From contig JABYQS010000049.1 of the NCBI GenBank assembly GCA_022592435.1, positions 62,001 through 126,000 of the forward strand: a DNA stretch of 64,000 nucleotides, read 5' to 3'. The notes under the pieces were generated by a model. It was given only the letters and a program-made list of their open reading frames with translations, did not search any database and was not told the origin of the DNA. Positions 22,801 through 35,875 of the stretch are shown here, one piece after another. The first letter of the stretch is position 1, and each line of letters opens with the position of its first letter. The position numbers and the translations under genes are program-made. Source of the DNA: Cerioporus squamosus. Lineage: Eukaryota; Basidiomycota; Agaricomycetes; Polyporales; Polyporaceae.

Positions 22801-23223
22801 CAGCGTCCCACGCCGAGCAGCCCCCTCCCTCGTCCTCCGAATCAAGATTGGCACGTACAGCCTTTTCCCCCACCTCGCGCCCTCCCCCGGCGCTCTACCA
22901 CCGGACTGAGGCCCTGTGACGCGCGCCCTTGGCCTATATTTCCCTTTCTCCCGCGCTCAGGTGCTCTCTTCCCCCCTCGTCGACGCTGGCCCCGCGCAGG
23001 CGACTCCGGGTACACCAGCCTCTTCTCCATCCCCGCGTTGGACGGACGAACCGACCCTCGACCAGACACCCGCGGACCACCCGTTGCATGTTCCCCACCC
23101 CCGGAGTCTGGACCCCGCCCCTTCTCTCGTACTCGCACTCTTACTCTCTGACGACCCCCGCACGCCTCCCGTCCGAGGCAGCGACGCCCCCGAGACTCTG
23201 ACCTATTTATTCGCACTACATGC
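19870..23223. other. Gene-poor stretch
   Basis: About 3.3 kb in which I find no convincing gene. Several open frames of 100-190 codons (20296-20793 +, 20887-21378 -, 21537-22100 -, 22429-22773 +) have biased composition and no recognisable domain or consistent splice structure. The last few hundred bases (about 22800-23223), rich in C/T, are probably the leader of the membrane-protein gene that follows. The stretch borders the decaying F-box copies. Confidence 0.5.
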
Positions 23224-26200
23224 ATGGCAGATCCGCTCTTCCCCCTCACCATCGACGACACCTCGCCCGTCGTCCGCTACTCGCCCTTCGCCGACACCTT
23301 CTCTGCACCCAACACTGCACAAGGCTGGAATCCCTTTTACACAGACTCGGGCTTTGCGACCGTGAACTCGGGCGCGGGCTCTGCGATCGGCCCCGCGATA
23401 GGAAACGGCACGAGTCTGCATCTGACCGCGTGCGACGGCGCGGCACTCCAGATCGACTGGAATGGTGAGTGGTCTTCACACTTCATACAAGAATTGTCTT
23501 GCATGTCCTCTGTCTTCCTTCCCCCCGCTATATGCGCTCCCTCTACCCTCGACTTAGACTGCTAGCACGGACGTGCTCGGCGGTCGCGGCCATCGCGTCG
23601 ACTTCGCATCTTTGGTGTACATCGCGCGACGTGCCGTGTACCCCCTGCGCACATCGGACAGTGGGCATTCTCGCGTTCGCGCCTCGAGGCTGCTTCGCGC
23701 GCCCATGTGCATCCCGGCGCCTGCACGAGATCGTGCTGCGCCCTGAAGACCGCAAGAAGCCCACGAGCTTGCTTCTCCCGCTCTGAAATGATGATGAGCA
23801 CGGGGGAGGGCCATATGTGTGCGGTGCGAACGCTTGTTCGCAGCCCCCGAGTGACGAGCTGCTGCTGCCTGTTGCTGCTGAAAGAAGGTTTCAGGATCGG
23901 GGATTTCGTTCTGATTGGTTGATTGCGGATCCCGCCGTCACTGCGTGCTTCTTCTCGACAGAACATGGTTGTTACGACCTGCGCACCGCCACGCGGGGGT
24001 TTCTTTTGCATGCAGCTTTTTTACGTGCGAGGCGGAGGTGCGGGCTGCTGAAGCCATTGGGGACTTGCAACAACGTGCACTCGTGTGGCGGCAGGTCTTG
24101 ACATGCGTTGGAGCGCGGCGAGTGTCTGTCTATGGTGCATATGAGCATCTGTACGATCCAACGCAATTTTGTCAGGTTTTGCTGGAGCGTGTCGAAGGAC
24201 GTCCAGTGTCATCTGTCGAGAGACATCCGTGTTCTGCAATTTATCCGTCCTGCTCTCCGGTATGGCCTCGTCATGACCACGTCCGCGTCATTGTCGGATC
24301 TGCACGACGTAGCGTGCTCGGTCGACTTCATGGGGAGAACTTGATCCGTTGACATAGTGCAGCGATCGTCCACGTCCCTGTTATTCGGATGGTTGCTGGA
24401 TGCTAATGAGACCCTTTACACCAGGCACCGACATTACGCTCTTCGGAACACTCGTACTACCACTCGACCAGTCCCAGGATATCCCGATGCCACGTACTCT
24501 GTCGTGCTCGATGGCACCTGCTACGACCAACTTCATCGCCTCGCTGTCGATGCCCGCGGTCGTCCAGAACGCGGCAACCGACGTGCTCGTGTCGTTTCGG
24601 AACCTGCAGGACGGTCCGCATACGTTGCAAGTCGTGCTGCACAACCCCGGCGACACCGACGACGTTGGGAATTCCACAAGTGGCCCCATTATGGCATTCG
24701 ATCGGGCCGTCGTGCAAGTGGGTGCCGGCATGCCAAAGTGAGTGCCGGTGCTTATCCTGCCGTATAGAATCCTACGCCCTCTTTCACGCACACACGGGAG
24801 ATTTCGTTGCTTCGTTGGGATGCGCCGTGAGGTTGTCCCACCCTTCCGGACTCCGACTCGGACTTTTTCCCCATCCCGTCCGCGTTCTTCCTGGCTTCAG
24901 TAGCTTGTAGCGTAGTTACCCCTGCACAATCCCAGCTTCTATTCACCTTCGTGCGCTTCTGTTCCCTTCGCTGCCACAGCGGCTTTCATTTGCGAGACCT
25001 GGCCTGCTCTGTGTGCGTACTAATGCATCATCGTTGACAGCGCGGCGAGCAGCACCACGTCAAGCAGTTCCGCATCGACACCGACCGCGACAGCAAGTAC
25101 GGCGCCGGTCCCCGACAGCGAGGTGGCCTTCCGCGGGCAGTGGGACTTCGAGCCCACTCTACTGCCCGGATCGAGCGCAAGCTTCCATACGAGCACGAAC
25201 GTCGGGGATAAGGCGACGCTGCAGTTCAATGGTGCGTCGCTGATCCAGACTGAGCCGAGTATCTCCGTCCTTGCCCGTTACGCCTGTCCATTACACACAT
25301 GATGGGCAGCCTGGTGGTGTTGTCTCGGCGCGGACAAAGGGTGTGCACAGCTCCTGGGGCCGGTGATGGCGACGGAGGCTGATGGGTACTTTGGGCGGGG
25401 TCGACGGTGGCGGCGCTTCGCGTTCTGGGGTTCCCACGTCGCGGACTGGACGTCCCCTTCCGTCATTCCTATGCTTCGCGCGACTCGCGCAGACGATATG
25501 CATATATGCCCTCCTTGGCGCGTCTGTCCATGCCGCTTCCCCACTTTCTTTTCTTCTCCCTTTTCCCGTCGGTCGCCCGTCTCCTCCTCCTCTCTTTCGT
25601 GTTCATCCCGAGTCCTACTGTACGCCCTTCTGTGAACTAATCTCTTCCGTCGTCCCCTAGGCTCCGCCGTCGGCCTCACCGGTCTCACCACGCCCGCCTG
25701 CGGCGCGTTCAATGTGTCACTAGACCAGGAAAGGCCCGTGACCGTTTCAGCGCGCGCTTCGTTCACCTCGTCCTCGCCTACCCTCCTCTTCTTCCGCTCC
25801 GGGCTCGATCCGTCCGTCATGCACTCCATCGAGGTCGTCAACGCCGGCCCAGCAGGCGCGGGCGACGACGCGGGGTCGCTGCTCGTCCTCGGTGCGGTCA
25901 ACGTGACGACCATGCAGCCTCCAGGGTACGTGCATCTCGTCTCCCAATCTTTTTGCATCCGAAGGCTTACTTCTGATCCGCACCGTCTTCCCTCCGCTTC
26001 CTCGGGCTTCGCATACACCCACAATGAATCGGACACCCACTCGCCCCGGCCACGCTGTACGATAATCCATATATCACGCCGCCCATGACGTACAGCGCGA
26101 CGCCCGTCGGTGCAGCGGGGTCCTCGTCTCTGCCTCGAGGCGCCATCGCAGGGCTCGCGATTGGTGTCACGCTCGCCGTTGCTGCGCTCGTGGCTGCCAT

Positions 26201-27928
26201 CATCTTCCTCGTGCGTCGCCGACGTCGGAACAGCCGCAGGAAGCGGCAGATGCTCGTAAATCCGCAGATCAATCGCGCCGGCCGACTCTCCTTCCTCTTC
26301 CCGCACAAACGACGTTCGGAAGCCATCAGCGAACGGGACGCCCAGAAGGCCCTCGAGGGCGGCGGATATGAGGCGGGCGGCGTGACTGGGGTGCTCGATA
26401 TTCGGAGTCCGACGCCCGTGCACGAGAAGGAAGACTCGGACGACTCGGAGGTCGAAGACGAGGGAGAGGGCGAGGACGGAAAGCGGCTCTCCGCGGCGGA
26501 GAAGGGCAAGGAGCGGGCATTGCGCCGGAGCAACGCTTCGAAGAACTCTGATGGGAGCTACTCCATCGAGCTGCCCGACCTCACCATCGCCCAGGTCCCG
26601 AGGGGTTATCTCCCGGCTTCTGCTGTGCCCTCGACGCCGTCCCCTCCCAGGACGCTCATCCCGTCGCCGACATCGCCACGCAGTCCGGCACGGCCGAGGG
26701 GCCCGCGCGAGCTTCCCGGGCGCGAGTCCACACGCGGGATATTGCTCTCGAACATGAGCACCGCCGGCCCTGCGCCGGCGCACTCTGACGAGGAGGGACA
26801 GCTGATGGTCGGCCCATCGTACCTCCGGAAGCTCATATATCGCCGTTGCGCGTGGAGTTCGCGAGCGACGTGCAGGGCCGGCCGGAAGGTCGCGGAGAGC
26901 GTCATATCAGTACTGGGGCGATATCTCTTCCGCAGTCACTGAGGCAAGCTCTGTCGCAACAGGTTACAAGCCAGGTCCCCGTGCCGCCCTCGCCCACACG
27001 ATCGGATCGGATATACTCGTTCTTGGACTTCTCGTCGACGTCGACCTCGCTGTCGCGCTCGCAGCGGCAGTCTTCGTCGAACTCGACGGGCAAGTCGCGC
27101 AGTTCGTCGACGCGGTCGAAGCGCAAATCGGGTAGCGAGAACGGCAACAGCAACAGCGGACAGTCGTCCCAGGCCGTCAACTGGGCGAGCCTGCCACCTG
27201 ATCGGCGAATATCCCTGGGGCTCTCGATGACGCTCGGCGCGGGTGGAACGACCTCCCGCTCAGTCCCGAACATCAACGTCACGCTGCACCCCGTCCCTCT
27301 GTTCCAGTCCTCTCCCGCGCTCTCATCTCCGGACCAGCAAACACCCTCGACACCAGAGAGCCCGGAACAGGAAGGCCCCGACCAGCCGTTCCCGTACGAC
27401 GCCAACCAGCTCCCGTCCCCGACCGACTCGGTGCCGTACACCGTCTCCGACATCCACTTTCGCCACTCGACACATTCGTCGATCCTGTCAATGCCCACCG
27501 CCGAGTCCCGCCGTGCGTCCGCCAACGTCTTCCGTCTGAGCGGCTCGCACCGCCCTCCGCACCCGCCGCTGCCCAGTGCGGGCCCGTCGTCCCCGACACG
27601 GCCGACGCACCAGCGAGGGGGTTCGCAGGCGGGCTCGCAGAGCGTCCCGCCGTTCATCGTGCAGCGGATTCTCGGACGCACCCCGGGCACGGGCACGGCG
27701 TCGGTGTCCGGAACCCCGTTCCAGAGCCCGACGGTGCCGCAGTTCGCGAGCATGACGGCGGCGACGGCGGCGCGGACGTCGGCTACGCCTAGCCCGACGC
27801 CGTCCCGGGCAGCGCATGCGTCCACAGGCTCGGGAACGGGCTCGGGAACAGGAGCGGGCCCGGCGCAGACGACGACCCCTGGATCGTCGACGTCTGTGTT
27901 TGGGTTCCAGCTGGGCCGACATCGGTAG
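23224..27928 (+). CDS. Large single-pass membrane protein with beta-rich ectodomain and disordered cytosolic tail
   Basis: Exons 23224-23464, 24425-24737, 25041-25231, 25661-25925, then from about 26096 to 27928. Ectodomain: two tandem beta-rich units (IDDTSPVVRYSPF ... GWNPFYTDSGFATV ... GTDITLFGTL; and AFRGQWDFEPTLLPG ... GSAVGLTGLTTPAC). Then comes the helix AIAGLAIGVTLAVAALVAAI with IIFLV, stopped by RRRRRNSRRKRQ, and about 600 Ser/Pro-rich residues (SFLDFSSTSTSLSRSQRQ, a GSGTGSGTG run) ending FGFQLGRHR. This layout is common in mushrooms, often as proteins with a ligand-like ectodomain; the role is unknown. Oddities: introns of 960, 303, 429 and about 170 nt, far above the local norm; no signal peptide at the chosen start, so the true start may be upstream; an AT-repeat frame break at 26836-26842; and an uncertain acceptor near 26095. 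Confidence 0.7.
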
Positions 27929-30574
27929 CGGTACTCGTATACTTCGACGGATGCGCGTCGTTCACAAACACGGGTGCCAGTTCAGTTCTTCTTTCCCAAC
28001 CTCAATGCGCGCCCGCTTGCGCACACCCACTGGCATCTTGTACATACCACCCGCTCCTTGAGTTTCGAACACCGACCCTGGGCTGGCGCGGTTTCCAACA
28101 TTCAACAACCTTCTGTGCACATAGGTATTTCACCCAAGTTGCTGCGCCATTCCCGCTAACTTATCGTGACGTCCCTAATCGGCTCGCGTTCCTCTTAGTT
28201 GCTGTACGATGTTGTCGCTGTCGCGGTTGAAGTTGTTTTGTCGATGTGCGCTACTTACTTACTGGTGTATGCAATATGTCACATCGCACCCTCCGCATCT
28301 GCATCTGCATGTCTGTTGTCTGTCTCAACAGGACACTGGACGCGTAGATCCTCTGTATATACCACCGATGTCCTGTCCGAGTCCCTTCGTCCTCCCTCTT
28401 CTCGTCTTGCATCCACTCACCGACCGCATCCACTCACTGTTCTGTTGTCTGTTGTCACAGTACCTCGTTCGCCCGCCCGATCTCGCATTATCCAAGCACC
28501 ATCATCCATACTTACTTGCACTGCGGGACTCGGATTCACTGGATAGGATAATTCCGAGTTTCGTTTACTCAATTGGTGTCTCGGTCCCAAAGCCATCTTG
28601 CGGGTGAGAGCGATCGTGATTCGCAACTATACTACAGAACTACTACCTACTATTATATCACACCCACAGGCCACGGGAGGCCGCGCGAACTTGTACTATA
28701 GGCTGTACAAGGGGAATGGAGATCCTACTTCCTTACCTTCTCAACATCGTGCAGCCACACGCATCGACTCCCGTTAGGAGAGTATCGCAGGACACCCGAC
28801 GGATCGTCCTGAGCGTACTCGATAGAGCTGGTGGCCGCGGCTGTCGACATCTCCACTAACGATCCGGCGTCCCCGTCGTCACCAGTCCTGCAACTAGGCC
28901 CGAACCGTCAGTTCACTCACCCTCTCGACGACAATATGCCATGTCTGGTGCCCATGTCGACACCGACTGTCGTACATGGGCTTGGGCCGATTCATACGGC
29001 AGATGGTGGAGTCCGCAGGCGATGAATATCCTTGATGCACAGCCAATGAGGGGCACGCTGAGCACATGCGAGTGCCCGTCGTCGCCCATCACGCTCACAA
29101 GGTACAACTTGTCTTGTCGAGGTGTCGCGATGCGATTGACACTCTGTCAACCACGGATTTAATCAGTATCACGGGGAACGTGGGGTTCCAACGCCGCAGG
29201 GCACAGACCGGCCGAGCGCTCCTAGTACTTATGTACTGCTTCCGCTGAGGCACGGTGTGGGGTCGGACCTTGTGAGAAGGGGTACCTGGGAGTGCGAACA
29301 TCAGGCGGGGTAGGCTATCAGCTCCATGCATCGGGCAAGCTTTGATGTTGTGGTTACCCATGGGGCCGCGAGCGTTTCGACGCTAGATGATACACCAGGT
29401 CCAACTGCCTGTAAGCATCATGGTGACTAGCATGTCATGACGTCGGCAGTGAAACTGGCACAACTGTCCGCCCAGTGGACGAGCCGTTCACCATCGAGGG
29501 TCTGGCCCGCATTGCGGCTCGCACCCAACTTCGCCCATCCGAGTGACCTATATAACGTGCCGGCTAACGGTACAAGGCCACATCGCATGGGTTAGCGTAG
29601 AGCAAGCGGCATGAGTAAAGCATCTCGACTCCGGAGCCGTGCTACTCATGTGGAACAACTCGGAGCTCGAGCATTTCTATGGTGTGGAATACGCTGCAAT
29701 ACGACGTAGCAGAACATAAAGTGGCATACTCACATGTCGGGGGCTAGAGACATTCAACTCTGGACGCGACCTGTAGGTTGGTGAGAATACTCCATGCTGT
29801 GTCTGGTAGTCCCGGATGTTAGGCGAGGATAGAAGAGGAATGGCCAGATGTCTAGGGTAAGGCAGAGGTTCCAGGAGGATATCGAGGTCAAGTTCAAGGT
29901 CAGTGAGGGTGGCGGCTAGTACTGAGATCTGAGATTGCAGTCCGGTCCGGAAAGCACAGGTGTAGCCGAGGTTTTCCCGCTCGGCGTCGCTCTGAACATC
30001 AACGTCTCAACCTTGGAATCTCTGCGTCTCTATGATGTACCTTTGACTTCTCGCTTGAGTATGCATACAGATCATGAGGTGACTTCTGAGGACCCTCATA
30101 ATACTCGAAGCATAAGGACGACGACCTCGCGGTAATCTCGTGCATTTGAATTTTGGTGGCCCGCCATATGCATATTGCATGCATAGCAGCTTCCTCCTTG
30201 GACGTATCGACACTTGAACTTGAGTTGCAGATCTGCGGATATCCCGCAAGCTACCGTTGCCATGTTTTACGGCATCGGGATATAAAGGAAGTCCTTGGGC
30301 ACCATGTTATCATTGGCAGCAGAGGAACCTGAGTGCAAGCTAGGTTCGTAGTCTGTTCAGTATCGTCACCAATCGCAATTATCGCTGACCGATCCATTGT
30401 GGTAGGTGTACACTGGGTGGCTTCGACGCCTCGTACCTCCTCTTTCTTGTCAATGGACCCGTACAATGGAAGCCCTTAGTGCCACCGGGAGGTGTAGTGG
30501 CTCCCAGCCGTCAACTTGCATATATCCACGACCGTGTCATCTCTCGATATACATCCGCCCTTCCCTCGTCCGCT
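27929..30574. other. Gene-poor stretch with possible F-box remnant
   Basis: About 2.6 kb. The first several hundred bases are probably 3' UTR of the membrane-protein gene. Small frames at 28199-28607 are C/T-rich noise. At 29935-30135 a short frame reads NINVSTLESLRLYDVPLTS, which resembles one leucine-rich unit of the local F-box family, but it is too short to call. Nothing else recognisable. Confidence 0.4.
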
Positions 30575-32251
30575 ATGACCGACGCCGCACGCCTTGCTTT
30601 GAGCATTCCCGACATTCTCGAGGAGATATTCTCTCACTTCGTTCCGACGAGACCATGGCAGGATCCATTTCCGCCGCTCGAGATCTCAGATCTATCCATG
30701 CAACTCGCCAGCGTTGACAGGGGATCTCTTGCCCGTTGCGCGCTGGTGTGCAAGATCTGGTCTCCCCTCGCCCTCGACCTGGTATGGGCCGCTCTTCCGG
30801 ACGGCATCGGTCCTCTGTTCAGGCTGATCCCTGACTATGAGCCATTCGGACATGTGAGTGCTGATAATGCCGTGTATAAGTATTCCGCGGGAATGAAACG
30901 GCGTACAATAGGGTGTCAGACATATATCCCAAATCCCGGAGCGCGAGTGGCAACGTTTCCAGGAATACGCTGTCCGGGTGAAGTGCTTCGTCTACAAACG
31001 CCGACTCTGCGACTTCCCTCTCGGCGGCGTCTCTTCGGTATGTGGCGTGCTCAGACAGGTTCAGCTCGATATCGCATCTCCCGTGCTTCGCTACCTCTGC
31101 GAGAGGAATGACGGGCAGCCCCTGCTGCCGAATCTACGCATCATCCAGTGGACGGCTTCCCCGGCACCCGCTCGCCAGCTGGCACTTCGCATCCTCGCAG
31201 GACCCCGTCTGACAGCGTTCTACATCGGCGGCGTGGATTGCGGTTTCGACTCCCCAAGCTACCAGGGCTGTGCAGCTGCCATTGAAAGCAACCTTGACAT
31301 GTTGAAGGTCGCTTGCCTCGGGTTGGAACACGTCCACATAACCGGAACATACGTACACGAATTCAATCCCAAGCTTGACCGACTCACAGCCAGTTTGGTT
31401 AACCTCCGTTCGGCGAAGTTCGATCGCGTCATCGGGGACGCTATGGTCCCAGTGCTTGCCCGCCTCCCTCGTCTGGAGGTCGTGGATGTCGAGCTGGACA
31501 ATTACCGTTACTTCGAGGCTCTGTCCACGCCCGACACGTTCCCAGCTTTGCGGGAGCTCAGGGCTAGGGGGAACGTACGCGACGTCGGGCGGCTTGTCCG
31601 GAGTATCACATCGAAGCGACTCTCTTCCATCAAGCTTGTCGTCTCCTTGCTCTCCCCGCGCGATGTCATGAACTGCGTGGAGCCGCTACCACTGCTCCCC
31701 TGCGCGGCGGGATGCCTCGCGAGGCTGAGTCTCGACATGTGCCTGGAGTCCCATGGTCACGACGACGACTACTTGCAGTTCAGCGTTCTGCTGCAGTCTC
31801 TCCTGTTCATACGCCAGTTGGAGGACGTCACCCTGAACCTAAACGGGGTTGAAGTGACCAACGCCGATATTTCTTCAATCGCTGCCAGTTCCGCATGGCC
31901 CCTGCTCAGGTCCCTCAAAGTGCGTTTTATCCCGAGGAAGACGCATGGATGAGGCGCCCGTCGGTGTACAAATCTCCCCCGACTCGGCCGTCGGTGCTCA
32001 CCATCGTGGACCTCGCGACGAGGCGGCCTATGCTGGAAGAGCTCACCATGGAAGCGGATTGGGTCTCGGATCGTGAGCTCAAGACAATCGAGGAGCTTTC
32101 TCAGCACATGTCTTTGCAGACAAACATCGTCCTCTTCGATTGCCACACGCATGGGGATGGGAGATTGGCCGCAGCCTTGTCCCGCCTGTTCCCTAATGCT
32201 AAGCAGCCGCTGTTGTGGTCCTTTTCGGAGAAGCTCAGAAGTTATGAGTAG
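30575..32251 (+). CDS. F-box / leucine-rich paralogue C (best preserved; one apparent frame break)
   Basis: Exon 1 30575-30853, a 58-nt intron, then exon 2 from 30912. It starts MTDAARLALSIPDILEEIFS, the F-box, with RGSLARCALVCKIWSPLALD, then IPEREWQRFQEYAVRVKCFV, LLPNLRIIQWTASPAP, LDMLKVACLGLEHVHITGT, ARLPRLEVVDVELDNYR, FPALRELRARGNVRDVGRL and QLEDVTLNLNGVEVTNADIS. The first frame stops at 31952, but the adjacent frame continues plausibly to 32251 (YPEEDAWMRRPSVYKSPP ... PMLEELTMEADWVSDREL). One T missing from the T-run 31925-31928 would join them. F-box/LRR proteins choose substrates for SCF ubiquitin ligases; the target is unknown. The paralogous pseudogenes lie 11-15 kb away in opposite orientation. 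This copy is probably functional if the shift is an error. Confidence 0.75.
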
Positions 32252-32693
32252 GTCGGCAGAGGTACGTTGCGAAGCAATACTCTCTGCAACTACACTCTAC
32301 TGACCAAGCATCCATTGCACTACAGGATGAACCTACGGCGCATTGTCAAGTGGTCGAAACCGTGGTGTCGGAGCCACTGGCCCGTGTACCTTAGCCGGAA
32401 GGTGCAGATGTCTCAACTACGCCCCCAACGCCGACTCTCTCCCTTCCCTGAGCGCGAAATTTCATGCATGTTCCAGAGTTGTCTTGAATATATTGTGCAA
32501 GCTCTCATATATGATCGTGGCGTAGAGAGAGGACCCATGATCGATATCCTACAAACAGATTTGCTACGTCGGTTTATACTGCTGAGGCTCACTTGCCCAT
32601 CTAAGTTCAAATACTCGGTGCAGTTCAAATGGGCACCAGTTCTATAACTGCGAGATTGTCAGATACAATCCGCACGAAAATGCTCAGCGATCC
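32252..32693. other. Intergenic region between F-box C and the O-methyltransferase
   Basis: About 440 bp between two convergent genes. No domain or repeat is visible. It presumably holds both 3' UTRs. Confidence 0.5.
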
Positions 32694-34613
32694 TTACTGC
32701 TCGACGTTCCGCGCGTGGGATAGACGCGGGCAACCTTGAAACCTGACGCGGCGACAATCTTCTCGAAGTTCCCCATCGTCCGCTCGAGAGAGTTGTGGAG
32801 GTTGTACATGAGCTGTGCGTGAACGTGGTCAACTTTACAAAACCCCTCGTGGGATATGCGGAGCGACGTACGATGTCATACTGGGCAGTCGCCTTGGTGG
32901 CGAAGCCATAATTCTGAGGGATCGGGTATGGCGCCTTGAGTGGCTTATAGGGCTGCGTGGGTGGATGCATCGGCGGATGTGGTATTGTGTAGAGTCAAAG
33001 GAAATGCTCACCGCATTGTTGTTGACGGACTGCAGATCGTCCTCAAACCCAGCCACTCCCCTCCCGCTAGGTTTGCTTTTAAGGGCCTCGAGCATGATGG
33101 TTTCACCAAGAAGGACTGAATATCGAACCATGTGAGTTTGCGTGTAAACGTCTAGCTGAGGAATCCTCGACGTCACCTCTAGACGTTGGGTGGCAGGATG
33201 CCCGGATGCCTTTCAGTATCTTGATTGCGTAGCTATACGAATACCGAGTGAGTAAACTATAACACACGGCCCGTTCATGTCAGGATGTGAACTCACACGT
33301 CGCTCCAGTCGTCTATGATCAGGACGCGACGTCGGCAGAGCTTAGTCTAGACAAATGCCAAAGAAAGTGAAGCACTCACGCATGACGAAGCGGAACCAAT
33401 AGATTGTGTAGGGCTCCTTGCGCGGATTCTCCAGAAAGAAATCGTGGACCTCGAACGCCACACGTCCGTCTTCGATAGCGGCTGGGAGCTCCAGTGCCCA
33501 GTACTTCTTGCCTTGTTCAATATGCTCGGAGCGGTCCTGCAAGACGACCTTGAGGGTCGGTACCTTGTCGTAGACGTGCTTCAGAATGTGCAGAGATACA
33601 CTGCCCTGGCCCGCGCCGACGTCGACAAAGGTGGTGTTCGGCGGGAGAGACTCCCATGGATAGTCGACCTTGATGGCTGCGAGGTTCATGTATCCTAGCA
33701 CGCACGTCAGACCCATGCAAGCGTCACAAAGTTATATGGTGAGGCAGGCTCACCGCTTCCTTCCATGCAGCGATCGAATCGCTCGAGGCGGTCAGGTTCT
33801 TGCGCAAACCAATCCCACCAGTTCTTGATATGCGTCATGCCCATACGATGGAAGCCGCGCACGAACGGCGAAGCGTCGATAGTATCGTCGTCGATTTGTG
33901 TAGGGTCAGTCATCTGCTCGGTGAATGCAACACTGCCGACGAGCGTTGCATACGAGACTGGATCCGCCCAGGCCCATGAGCAGGAGCCCGGGGTGTTGAT
34001 CAGGGCCCATCGAAGAGGGGCGAAGACTTCTGGAGAAGGCTCGATCCACCTGTAACAGAACGATCGTCAGCTCGATGACAGTCTGAATGTCGCGTGAGTG
34101 AGAGGGAACGTACCAGTGCTCCGTGCTGAGCAGTCTCAGGCATCGCGCCAGTTTCTGTGGGTCGACCTTCTTGCCTTCCGGAAGACGAGAGACGATCTCG
34201 TCGACGTGGAGGCCGTTGGTCTTCTCCTCTTCGTTGCGGAAGGCGTCGATGAGTTTGATGTCTGCGGTCAGGATGTACGCTGCCTGGTCAAGGGACTGCG
34301 TGGACATGTCCTGCCACCGAGACCAACATCAGCTCTGCTCAAAGGACGACACAACGGCACAGCGTACCATCATAGCAGTCCCGACATCTTGCACTAGCGC
34401 TTTGATCATACTGGATGCAGCCATAGCCACTCGTCGAGCCTCGTGAAGCCGTGGAGTCGGTACTGCATCGAGCGAGTCGAGGGGATGGTACTTCGGTTCG
34501 AGCGTGAACGGTGGCAACTTGGCTTCCTTGAGTTCGGCCTCGATTGTGTGGATGGAGGTTGTCAGGAGGGAAAGCAGTGTCGTGAGCTGCGTGTCGTCGG
34601 CAAGATCTCCCAT
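32694..34613 (-). CDS. S-adenosylmethionine-dependent O-methyltransferase (plant/fungal OMT family 2)
   Basis: Starts MGDLADDTQLTTLLSLLTTS at 34613 and is split by eight or more short introns, all joined in frame by hand. The N-terminal dimerisation part has RRVAMAASSMIKALVQDVG, then QAAYILTADIKLIDAF, LARCLRLLSTEHWY and FHRMGMTHIKNWWDWFAQEP. The SAM-binding motif I is NTTFVDVGAGQGSVSLHIL, with LKVVLQDRSEHIEQG after it, then FEVHDFFLENP and, across two introns, WFRFVM-HDWSD-V, which contains the catalytic-region His-Asp pair of this family. It ends in MYNLHNSLERTMGNFEKIVA and VARVYPTRGTSSSK. Such enzymes methylate phenolic or polyketide hydroxyl groups; the substrate is unknown. There are no other secondary-metabolism genes adjacent, so a stand-alone role is more likely than a cluster. 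No frame break found. Confidence 0.88.
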
Positions 34614-35875
34614 GATGAGCAGCGTAGCCTGTGGTAGTAGTGTAGTGGCTGGTGGGGCTCACAACTTCGTCCTCACTCGAACCTCGGAGGAGAGCTTTAT
34701 GTGGTGATGTGAGCGCTCTCCGAGAGAATGGCCGAATAGCTAGCGCACGACCCGGGAATGGTGCGCATCGGGTATGTCTGCCACTACGGGTATGTGACCA
34801 CCAGAGTTGTCATCCTGCGCCTGAAGGAAGACACCGCGGTAACAGCAGACCTCGTATCCTAGATATTCAAGAGACCGGGGCCCACGAAGAAGGCAAAGTA
34901 GCTCGAACGGTCTCAAAGTGGCGAACGCCTGTATGTCAAAGATCCATTAACGCAACAGTACTGGGTGAAGAAGTGGTAGCAACGCCTACGTAAATTGGAA
35001 CGATGAGAAGCCACCGGGACTCCACTAGGCGAACAACGATAGTAAGCCGCAGCTCCTGGAGGCGAGGACGAAGCCTTCTAGCGGACCACACTTCGCTCTA
35101 GGGGTGAAAACCTTCATGGAAGCGCTACGCACCCAGATGACAGCGGTATTTCGAGCGTGTGGCATCGTCTGGCATCACAGGAGCACCACCAGGCGTCATC
35201 AGGTGGTCGACGATATGTCGCCCCAGCTCCGCCCGCAGTCTTCAACGTTGGCATCCACAAAATCCACTCGAGTGTAGCCTTTTGAACAACCTTGACTGCA
35301 CGACGGCGGGATTTGTATGGGACGACATGGGGTACGCGTTGAGCAAGGCGAGTGAGCAGACTTGACTGCGCCGTGTGCCTTGCAGCCCGTGCGGTCAAAT
35401 ATCACTGGCTTAACAATTGTGTCGAAGTATGTTAAGAGCCGCAATTGTAGAAGCACGTCCAGATGTGCGTCATGCAGAGTACCAGCCGATACTGTGCTTA
35501 TCGTGGTGATGCGTATGAGCTAACACGCACAGACACACAGGTAGAACTTACCAGATAAGCGAGTGAGGCAGGCCAGAAGCGTTGCGTCGGGTCGGTGTCG
35601 GCAATTTGCAGCTCTTAAGGTTGTCGTATAACGATGGTTCCGGGATGCGGCGGAAGAGTGAATGAAGCCTAGTGTGGAGGATATAGTTTCGCATTGGTCA
35701 TGAAAGTCCACCGCTACAAAACTTGGTATACAAATCCCGTTGACCTGAGCGAAGAGATACGATGGTTAGTGACGGTGCGCGTGGTCGAGTGCATGGCCAA
35801 GTTGTGAGACGGCTGAACTTGACGCACCTATAGATACATTCTCGCTCGTACAGCGTACACGAGTCCAGCAGATGT
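34614..35875. other. Intergenic region between O-methyltransferase and palC
   Basis: About 1.26 kb between the start of the O-methyltransferase and the stop of palC, both on the minus strand. It holds the O-methyltransferase promoter. Short frames on both strands lack recognisable content; I see no gene. Confidence 0.5.

Noticed and set aside
25278..26783. Minus-strand open frame of 501 codons
   Set aside because: It is the antisense shadow of the membrane-protein exons, which carry clear helix and ectodomain motifs on the plus strand.
26902..27825. Minus-strand open frame of 307 codons
   Set aside because: Shadow of the Ser/Pro-rich cytosolic tail on the plus strand; no recognisable motif.
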